Of a stretch of DNA of 11,966 bases, positions 6,501-11,966 are shown one piece after another. The position numbers and the translations under genes are program-made. Each line of letters starts with the position of its first letter. Position 1 is the stretch's first letter. The notes under the pieces were generated by a model. It saw only the letters and a list, made by a program, of their open reading frames with translations, was not told the DNA's origin and ran no database searches. Origin of the DNA: Pirellulales bacterium (GTDB taxonomy: Bacteria; Planctomycetota; Planctomycetia; Pirellulales; JAICIG01); contig JAICIG010000238.1 of assembly GCA_025924495.1 (NCBI GenBank), forward strand, positions 1-11,966. The letters run 5' to 3'.

Positions 6501-9500
6501 GACGACCTCGCGGCCGCTCGCACGCTTTACAAGCTGCTGGCCGCCATCCAATCGTACGATACCCAGGTGCGCGAGCTTGGCAAAGCCATCCTGCAGCATG
6601 AGTTGGCCAAAGCCCGCGGAAGGCTCGCTGAAAATAATTGGGAAGCCGCCCTCACCGAGTACGACCGCGTGCTCACCGAACTTTCGCAGGACGAAAGGGA
6701 TGCGGCCACCGAAGAACTGAGCGAGCTTAAGGGCAAGCTCGTTCAGGCGGCCAAGCGCGAGTTCGACGAGAAGCTCAAGGGCGGGTCCGCCGGCGATTTA
6801 GACCGCGCCAAGAACATTTGCGACCGGCTGGCGGCCTCATTGCCCGAACATCCCACGGTTGAAGCGCTCGTGGAGGAATATAAGCGGCACTCCTCGATGA
6901 CGGGCCAGAAGGCCCCGATGTTAACGCCGGAAATGATCGTCGGGCGTTTGCTCGATCGGATCGATGAGAACATCCGCGACCGCGTGCTGGATGAAGCCGC
7001 GACCGAACTGGCCGAGGCCGACGCGAAGATCGCCGCCGAGCTTCCCATGCGCGCCGACTTACTGCATCGAGCCATCATTGCCCATGCTTACCTGTGCTGG
7101 CAGCAGAAAGATTGGGAGCAAGCGCAAAGCTGGTTGGCCCGCCTCCAAGACGGCGACCTGTCGGGCGAGTCGGAAGCTGCGTTACGCAGCAGGCGCCATC
7201 TGCTGGGCGTGTTGGTGTCGTCACGGTTCGACGGCGGCGCGTTGCCGAGCGATGCCGATCTGGACGCCGTCTCGCGAGCCGTCGCGGCGCTGCGAGAATC
7301 AGACCCCGCCTGGGCCGAAAGCGCCGATCGCTTGCTCGCCACGCGAGGCAAAGAGCTGAGCCGCGAACTGGGCCGCCAGGCGACCAACCTATCGGCCAGC
7401 GTCGAGCCGAAAAAGCGTGCTTTGGGCCGGTCGATTCTCGAGCGCATCGACCGGACCTATTTGCCCGACCCTGCCGCGGTCGAAATGCTGGTTGCCGTGA
7501 ACGCCACGCTCGATCTGCTTGGCGATCCGTCCGCCACATGGCCCCAGGTGCAGCAGAGCCTCGCCGCCTGGGCGGAAGGGCGCGATCAGTTGCCCGGCGA
7601 CTTGCAGAGCCGCTTGGTCTTGGCGTTCGCACGTTGGGGGAAAGAAAGCAAAGAGCCGGGCTCGTTGGAGAAGGCCAACGGCGAAGTCGAGCGTTTGCCG
7701 CGCACCAGCGAAGAGCCGCGCCGCGCTTTCGCCGAGTTGCTGGTCGAACAGCTTCACCGCGAGGCCGGGCGCGAGAAGGTGGATTGGAAAGCGATTGAGG
7801 ACAACTGCCATCAGGCCGAGAGCGCGGTGACTGCCGCCGGGGCGGCTGATTTACGGCCTTTCGTCAAGGCCAGCCAGGCCGAGTGCGCCGTCGAAAAGGC
7901 GCTCGCCGCGTCGGCCACGCCGCCCGAATCGGCCATGCTCGCGGTAGCCGACTTGCTCAACGCTTCACCGCCGGAAACGGACCGCCCCTATATCGAATAC
8001 GTGGTGTTCCGCGTCGCCGATGCCATGCATCTCCCCTTGGCTGCCGACGCCCGCACGCAAATTGCCGACCGGCTTTGCGAGGCGCTGAAGTCGCCGCCGC
8101 CCATGCTAGCGCTCGACTTCCGCAGGCAGGCGTCGGCTGCCGCGCTCGATGAGGCGGCCAAGAAGTTGCTCGATCAAGATGACGACACAAGTTCGTTTGC
8201 GCCACCGCCGCTGCCGGCTGAAACCGCCGGGCGCATTTACCGCTGGATCGATCAAGCGTTGCAGGTCGATGCCAAACTGGCTGATTTTGACACAAACATG
8301 GCCTTGGCGAGAGCCGCGGCTGGAAAAACGCCGGCCGACGAACGAGCGTTGACTCGGCTCGTCGAAGACTTGTCAGCCGATCCGCAATGCCGTTCCGCGT
8401 GGATCTTGCTACGCGGCGCGCAGGCCGCCGAGCGCGCTCAGCCGGCCGAAGCGGTGCGCCGCTATGCGCGGGCCCTGGCGGCGGCCGAGGGCGCCGCGCT
8501 GGTCGGAGATGCCGCACAGACCGCCTTCGACAAGGTCATCAAACCGGCGTTGGCACTGGCGGAAAAACACGCGCCCGTGTCCAGTGCCGATAGCGAATTG
8601 AAGAAAGCGGTCGCGTCGCTCTACGCCGTCAAAGGCCGCCTGGTGCGTACCCAGTACACACTGCTTGAAACGGGGCAGTTGCCCGACAAAGAAGCGTTCA
8701 AGTCTTTTGATCTGGCCGTGCAGTACGATCCCGATTACGCCGAGTACTACGTGCAGCGAGGTTTCGCCCGCTGGTCGATGTCGGGCAGCAATCTCGACTT
8801 GGAAGTGTTGGAGCGAGAAGACATCGCTCCGCTGTTTGATGAAAAAAGGTTCGATGAGAAACGCGGCTCGCCCCCTCCGGGCGCCTACGGTTTGCGCGGG
8901 CAGGCCAAGATTCTTAAAGCCCGGCGGGCGTCGAACGACCGGCTCGATCTCTACCGGCAGTCGATCGCTGATTTTGAAGAGGCGATTCGCGCCTCGGAGT
9001 CGGAACCCGGCGAACATTTTTCGGAGTTTCTCGACGGCCTGGGCACGGCCAATGTGGAAATCTCCAACTATACCGACGAAGGCCGCGAGGCACAGCGCTC
9101 GTACCTCAATCGCGCTTTGGAACTGGCTGAGAAAGCGAAGGCCATCGAGTTCCGGCCGCATCCGGAACACGCTTGGATCAATCAAGGTAACGCGGAGGAA
9201 GATTTTTCGTGGCTCTTGAAAGATGCCGCCGGCGGCCATTATTGCACGGCCATCGACGCGTTTGAACGGGCCGCCGCCGAAGCCAACGCCGCAGTCGGCT
9301 CTCCCGCCTTGTCGCTGCTCTCACAAGGTCGCTGTCGCTTTAAGCTGCTGGCCTCCGGCGGCTCGTGCGAAAAGCCGTGGCCGGACGAACTGAAAGCGGC
9401 ACTTGCCAATCTCGAAGGGGCCATCCATGCCGGCGACGCCGATCCGTCGAAGGCACTGCCCGACCGCTTGCGCGGCCAGGCTTGTTATTGGCAGGCGCAG

Positions 9501-10382
9501 TTGCACACGCTCGCGGCGGGCAAGGAGCCGGCCAAGAAGAAGGAGCGGTACCAGCAGGCTGACGCTGCTCTGGAGCGGGCCATCCAGATCTCAGGCCGCG
9601 AAGGCGCCGCCGAGTATTACCTGTCTTCGATCGCCCTGGCGATGAACCTGCAAGGCAACGCCAAAGGTCTCGAACGTCTCAATAAGTTCGTCGCCGCCGA
9701 TTTGCCGGCCGTTTCGCTCAACGACAAAGTCGCCGCCATCGAGAACGTGGCCGACATCAACAAACGCAAGGGCGACGCGAAGGCGGCCGTCGGTATCTTC
9801 ACGCAATACCTGAACGATCCGCGCTTCCAGGAGCCGACCACCGCCCGTTGCGACCTGCTTCACGATCGCGCGTTCTTCATCGCTTTGGTTCCGGGCCGGT
9901 TTTGGTCTGAGAACAAGAAACTCTCTGAGGAGAGTGCGGCCGAGGCGATTAAACTGGCCCGGCAGTTGAAAGAGCCGTTCCGCGAGGCAAAAGCCTGGCG
10001 CATGCGCGCGGAGAATGCCAAGCTTTCGTATACCTCCAGCACGCCCTCGCAGGCCGAGCGGAAGGCTTACGCCGAACACCTGCGAAACGCCATCGACTGC
10101 TTACCCGGCAAAACGGATCTCGAGGAAACCTGGCACTGGCGTGTCGATCTGGCCCGCGTCGACTACGACATTGCCAACGCGGCGGCCAAGGCCTCGGCGT
10201 TCGCCGATGCGGCCTCGTTTTCTGAAGAAGCCGCCAGAACTCTGCAAGGTGTCGATGGCTTCGCCAAGGGCAATCCGCAACTGATCACTTCCATCACGCT
10301 GATCCGCAAGTCGATGGGCGAGATGCACCAGAAATACCGGCAACACATGCCCGCCGCCCCGATCAAGCCGACCCGGCGATAA
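3582..10382 (+). CDS. Giant membrane Ser/Thr kinase: active kinase, pseudokinase, membrane helix, helical-repeat region
   Basis: A 2266-residue protein. Kinase 1 (about 14-315) is complete: glycine loop LGRGGFGEVW (21-30), Lys43, HCDIKPQN (186-193) with Asp188 and Asn193, DFG (205-207), APE (228-230). The usual HRD arginine is Cys187, so it is a non-RD kinase. Kinase-like domain 2 (about 350-642) keeps Asp511, Asn516 and APE (555-557) but lacks the glycine loop; Trp381 replaces the lysine and NFA (528-530) replaces DFG. A Ser/Thr/Tyr-rich linker follows, then basic PARKRLL and one membrane helix (about 723-741). The basic side faces the kinases, so the other roughly 1500 residues should lie outside the cytoplasm. 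They are helical: repeats of about 44 residues (836-1085), then TPR-like hairpins, for example near 1700-1765 and 2045-2080. The start is the first ATG giving a full kinase; only a weak GGTG precedes it. The product probably phosphorylates cytoplasmic Ser/Thr in response to external contacts; substrate unknown. A membrane gene follows after 15 nt. Confidence 0.92.
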   Translation: MTQEYKVGDEPVPGYRLAKFLGRGGFGEVWRAVGPGGTEVALKSIALDRKQGMKEFRSLRLVKRIHHPNLVPILAFWLIDTDGNPLDDDSVDLLGSNIIESKSGPSAGAATATMQFNPARPDQLLIVMGLGEKNLFDVLKQEQEKGSPGIPLEELLDYMEGSARAIDFLNTARHELGGAEPVAIQHCDIKPQNIMLVGDAVQVCDFGLARSLTDVRSTSVAGSIAYGAPELFWENKPTHATDQYSLAITYYELRTGQLPFGPDMAAIEVMQAHRDGKLDLHRVSDAERAVLKRATSPAPGGRFEKTIDMVRALRRATQDGAATIYSAGAGRPHATGIRSSIVQTGREIVPGYTLLEHLFHPDARTDVWSATAPGGKPQAIWLYDLSTSGGTIDREALRLIEGLADQPRVARIHGWWLLNKAGADVTSTSTPLSALNVSVEEAMPTTLVIASELTRTNLAHRVEECRQFRGRGIPVEELLGYMQQLAEGLDTLNDAAHALRGSSWVSLVHTDLRPANVLVFGQMVKIGNFAWCRVLEGDDAEISGLPVRASRPTMAPELIAGRVNRRTDQFALAATYVQMRTGEMLHESGLPTAVASGAVLGSSLDISALSPGEAEVIQRAMQADPNERYPSCHKMVAELALAAKKVPVVALDTVYPVNVGALVGMGPVMGSGTMVSSGILDSRYPTTATLTDARYPGDTKPDVYQTVVQEAAVPARKRLLTPKVGIAAAALILAALAAVFTGKQTEADVNRFMAAGEYKTALDATDAPLWRRWRSDPRELRERVVSRATEDAKKLAENSEIQKALLIQNQLKDELNNRQQGEFRSSVFRVAIQAANEKAAARKYDEAHKIFALLSDNDAQNIEVVELGRNLWKRWAVQIQEHAELKNFAAAARVFQQLEAVDAPEVQEARAEIIAAGIRAIGEAESDNRFNDALDIASRLKAVPAFADDSGLKKTINEVLPRAVAAAQDALGKDDLAAARTLYKLLAAIQSYDTQVRELGKAILQHELAKARGRLAENNWEAALTEYDRVLTELSQDERDAATEELSELKGKLVQAAKREFDEKLKGGSAGDLDRAKNICDRLAASLPEHPTVEALVEEYKRHSSMTGQKAPMLTPEMIVGRLLDRIDENIRDRVLDEAATELAEADAKIAAELPMRADLLHRAIIAHAYLCWQQKDWEQAQSWLARLQDGDLSGESEAALRSRRHLLGVLVSSRFDGGALPSDADLDAVSRAVAALRESDPAWAESADRLLATRGKELSRELGRQATNLSASVEPKKRALGRSILERIDRTYLPDPAAVEMLVAVNATLDLLGDPSATWPQVQQSLAAWAEGRDQLPGDLQSRLVLAFARWGKESKEPGSLEKANGEVERLPRTSEEPRRAFAELLVEQLHREAGREKVDWKAIEDNCHQAESAVTAAGAADLRPFVKASQAECAVEKALAASATPPESAMLAVADLLNASPPETDRPYIEYVVFRVADAMHLPLAADARTQIADRLCEALKSPPPMLALDFRRQASAAALDEAAKKLLDQDDDTSSFAPPPLPAETAGRIYRWIDQALQVDAKLADFDTNMALARAAAGKTPADERALTRLVEDLSADPQCRSAWILLRGAQAAERAQPAEAVRRYARALAAAEGAALVGDAAQTAFDKVIKPALALAEKHAPVSSADSELKKAVASLYAVKGRLVRTQYTLLETGQLPDKEAFKSFDLAVQYDPDYAEYYVQRGFARWSMSGSNLDLEVLEREDIAPLFDEKRFDEKRGSPPPGAYGLRGQAKILKARRASNDRLDLYRQSIADFEEAIRASESEPGEHFSEFLDGLGTANVEISNYTDEGREAQRSYLNRALELAEKAKAIEFRPHPEHAWINQGNAEEDFSWLLKDAAGGHYCTAIDAFERAAAEANAAVGSPALSLLSQGRCRFKLLASGGSCEKPWPDELKAALANLEGAIHAGDADPSKALPDRLRGQACYWQAQLHTLAAGKEPAKKKERYQQADAALERAIQISGREGAAEYYLSSIALAMNLQGNAKGLERLNKFVAADLPAVSLNDKVAAIENVADINKRKGDAKAAVGIFTQYLNDPRFQEPTTARCDLLHDRAFFIALVPGRFWSENKKLSEESAAEAIKLARQLKEPFREAKAWRMRAENAKLSYTSSTPSQAERKAYAEHLRNAIDCLPGKTDLEETWHWRVDLARVDYDIANAAAKASAFADAASFSEEAARTLQGVDGFAKGNPQLITSITLIRKSMGEMHQKYRQHMPAAPIKPTRR

Positions 10383-10397
10383 GGCCGCACGAAACGG

Positions 10398-11223
10398 ATG
10401 TCTGGTTCGATGTGGATTGTTGCGACGTCTGCGATGGTGCTGGCCTTCTTCGCGTGGCTGGGTTACATAGGGCTAGGAAAGAAAGGTCGCTCCGCGACGA
10501 AGGAAAGCGGCGATGAATCGCCGCACTCCAAAATCAGCGAATGCTCGTGCCGGCGGTCGGATCGCCGGTTGCCCGCGCTTGCCATCAGCGCTTGGATGGC
10601 ACTCTTGACGCCCGACCGCCTACGACGGATTTGGTGGCTAGCTTTCACCATGGTCGTAGGGTTGTTTCCGCCTTTTTGCGCGCCCCTCGAACGGAAGATT
10701 TTTGACCTCGGCCGCTTCTTGCAGGCTCAGGCACGGCGCGGCATTTTATCGTTGCCAACGGACGCCATCGAGCTTTGTGTTTTGCTGGGCGCCGTCCTCG
10801 CGCCCCTTGTGGCCGCTTGTCTTGCCGGGGTCGCCGCGGCCAACTTCAGTCAGCGCGTTGCTCGCCGAGCGCGCCGCGGCGCTGTGGCTCAATCATCAAG
10901 CGGCGCGCGTTGGCAGTTCTCTGTGCGAGAGCTTTTGTTTGCGACGGCGGCCCTGGGCTTGCTGCTGGCTTGGAACGCCCGCTACATGGCCGGTCGCGGG
11001 AACGGTCTGCGAGTTGAAAGTTTATCCGCTGACCGAGGCCACCCGCGGACTGGCGCCCCGCGCGCCAGACAGCAAGGGCATCGTCCGCTGGTCTTGGACG
11101 CCGGAGTGGGCGGGGCCATTCCAATATGAATTGAGATGCATCGACAACCGCGCTTCAGGCCAAGTGGTGAACCGCTGCCGCGGAACCATTCCACAGTTCG
11201 CCGTGGAGTCGAGCGGCAACTGA
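10398..11223 (+). pseudogene. Multi-pass membrane protein gene, frameshifted, downstream of the kinase
   Basis: The gene begins 15 nt after the kinase stop, in the same direction, so it is probably in the kinase operon. The first frame (ATG 10398) gives membrane helices at about residues 5-26, 78-93, 124-147 and 178-192, the last within WQFSVRELLFATAALGLLLAW, a helix style I associate with planctomycete membrane proteins. After about 10985 this frame becomes Arg/Gly-rich (RGNGLRVESLSADRGH). One base further, the other frame reads VCELKVYPLTEATRGLAP, then WTPEWAGPFQYELRCIDN, a good globular domain, to TGA 11221-11223. The two frames appear to be one protein of about 275 residues interrupted by a net +1 shift, either real or a sequencing error. 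Residues 27-60 are encoded by an inserted palindromic repeat. No known family or enzyme motif is seen; a role with the kinase is only suggested by position. Confidence 0.6.
10486..10524. repeat. Palindromic repeat element inside the membrane-protein gene
   Basis: There are two adjacent hairpins: GTCGC-TCC-GCGAC (10486-10498) and GCGGCGAT-GA-ATCGCCGC (10507-10524), followed by ACTCCAAAA. A third stem CCGGCG...CGCCGG lies at about 10552-10570. The bases are read in frame as hydrophilic GRSATKESGDESPHSKISE between two membrane segments. The form fits a REP/MITE-like dispersed element, and I recall similar motifs in planctomycete genomes, but copy number cannot be judged from one copy. Confidence 0.6.
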
Positions 11224-11318
11224 GGGGCGCGGCCGATCGAGCCGCACCTAGCGGGCTCGGCGCGGCTGACGCGATTCACGCCGCTCGACAACGAGGGCTG
11301 GGCGCTATTCCGCTATGT

Positions 11319-11510
11319 TCACTCATCCAAATACCATTCGTTGCGCAGTTCGACGCGATGCTCGGCGTTCATGTTAAGCAGGCGCACGGTTGCGCGACCG
11401 ACCGGTGTCACGCCGGCCAGTTCACCGCTGGCGAACACAAAATGGTCTTCCCATCGATCTTGGCGCGGGTTGAAGAGCAGCACAATCTGTCTCGTCAAGG
11501 GATCGACGTG
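11319..11510 (-). pseudogene. C-terminal remnant of an HNH-endonuclease-type protein
   Basis: On the minus strand the 63 codons between an in-frame TGA (11511-11513) and the stop TGA (11319-11321) read HVDPLTRQIVLLFNPRQDRW, then EDHFVF, LAGVTPVGRATVRLLNMN and a short tail. The order DPxT...LFNPRxxxWxxHF...G-TPxGRATVxxLxxN is the region I know to follow the CxxCN zinc/HNH core in small HNH endonucleases common in cyanobacteria and planctomycetes. The HNH core, any zinc cysteines and a start codon are all missing, and the sequence upstream (11514-11600) does not continue the match in any frame. The truncation is therefore close to 11510, near the palindrome at 11559-11602. It cannot be catalytic. 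I am fairly confident of the family and very confident that it is incomplete. Confidence 0.68.
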
Positions 11511-11796
11511 TCATGCGGTAAGTTGTGGCTGAGGCAGAAGCTGCCCAATGCGGCCCGCATGCGTTCAAAGGCGCAGCGCGCTGCGCCTTTGATTGCACGC
11601 ATCCGACGCCTTGCGCCTAATCCGCGTCATCGGCGATCCCGGTCGGCCGATCGCCTGTAGCGTCGCGTCATGCTCGCCCCGTCCGCGCCTTGTGCCCGGC
11701 GGGCGCTGATTGACTGGCTAAAGGCCGGACATCGCCTCCCTCCTCGCCCCGACCGAGCTTGGCTCTAATGTCGCGAGATTAAGCATGATGCCGCCC
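11511..11796. other. Non-coding stretch between the HNH remnant and the terminal hairpin
   Basis: No convincing reading frame is seen on either strand. It contains the strong palindrome at 11559-11602, and a 7-bp inverted repeat GGCGATC (11632-11638) / GATCGCC (11649-11655) around a 10-nt loop. The rest is GC-rich sequence without a motif I recognise. Confidence 0.5.
11559..11602. repeat. Perfect 28-nt palindrome extended to a 20-bp hairpin arm
   Basis: TCAAAGGCGCAGCG (11565-11578) is followed immediately by its exact complement CGCTGCGCCTTTGA (11579-11592). The flanks ATGCGT (11559-11564) and ACGCAT (11597-11602) also pair, with TTGC bulged on the right. No T-tract follows in either direction. 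It could be a mobile-element tip, a REP-like hairpin or a factor-dependent 3' end structure. Confidence 0.75.
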
Positions 11797-11966
11797 GCTT
11801 GCCGGGCGGAGATTCACGTTGGCTGTCTAGACCGCGAGTCTTTCAGCGACGCTCCCCCCGATTTTGCCCCGCTTGGCTGCCGGAGGCGGCCAAGCGGGGC
11901 AAAATCGGGAGTGTAGTGGGGCGGCCGCTTTGTAGACGGCCAACGTGAGACTCCCGCGGGCAAGCC
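11797..11966. repeat. Large nested inverted repeat (long hairpin), reaching the window edge
   Basis: There are three nested pairs of arms. The inner arms, 11857-11881 and 11885-11909, are 25 nt each and complementary except for one T-G pair, around the loop GGA; the arm core is GATTTTGCCCCGCTTGGC. The middle arms, 11814-11829 (TCACGTTGGCTGTCTA) and 11933-11948, are 16 nt with one T-G pair. The outer arms GCTTGCC (11797-11803) and GGCAAGC (11959-11965) are linked to the middle arms by partly matching sequence. The segments between middle and inner arms pair poorly. It lies in non-coding DNA and may continue past the window. Confidence 0.8.

Noticed and set aside
8409..9239. Minus-strand open frame of 276 codons
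   Set aside because: It is fully inside the helical-repeat coding region on the opposite strand, with no start signal or recognisable domain.
1..11966. tRNA, rRNA, CRISPR array, intact transposase or integrase
   Set aside because: I looked for cloverleaf-like arms, repeated spacered units and DDE or Tyr-recombinase motifs and saw none; a covariance-model or profile search would settle this.

Overview
The window looks like a chromosomal stretch from a planctomycete, probably Pirellulales-like. This is inferred, not searched. The reasons are high G+C, weak or absent Shine-Dalgarno sites before several genes, a very large Ser/Thr kinase of the 'HCD-IKPQN' type with helical repeats, a membrane protein with a QFS-RELL helix, and dispersed GC-rich palindromes.

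Left part (1-2838): small genes on the minus strand, two of them organised like toxin-antitoxin modules. A PIN-domain protein (cut by the window edge) lies 8 nt after a fused XRE/ImmA-IrrE metallopeptidase gene. Just upstream of that pair is a decayed gene, with an N-terminal stub and a C-terminal piece in the same frame, whose C-terminal piece resembles QueC/QatC-type proteins. Further right a FitA/VapB-like ribbon-helix-helix antitoxin is followed after 9 nt by a 168-residue protein that is not a PIN protein. Between these modules a short plus-strand gene is broken by one frameshift.

Middle (2939-10382): about 640 nt without a convincing gene, then one 2266-codon gene. It encodes an intact kinase domain, a second degenerate kinase-like domain, a disordered linker, one membrane helix, and about 1500 residues of helical repeats predicted to lie outside the cytoplasm.

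Right part (10382-11966): a membrane-protein gene 15 nt downstream of the kinase, probably its operon partner, carrying a palindromic repeat inside its frame and then a frameshift. Next come a C-terminal remnant of an HNH endonuclease on the minus strand, a perfect 28-nt palindrome, and a long nested hairpin reaching the window edge.

Overall, one large, apparently intact signalling gene sits between two flanks that contain toxin-antitoxin genes, gene debris and palindromic repeats, as expected of an accessory, rearrangement-prone region. The most unusual items are the kinase-pseudokinase tandem, the antitoxin with a non-PIN partner, the QueC/QatC-like relic and the nested hairpin at the right edge.
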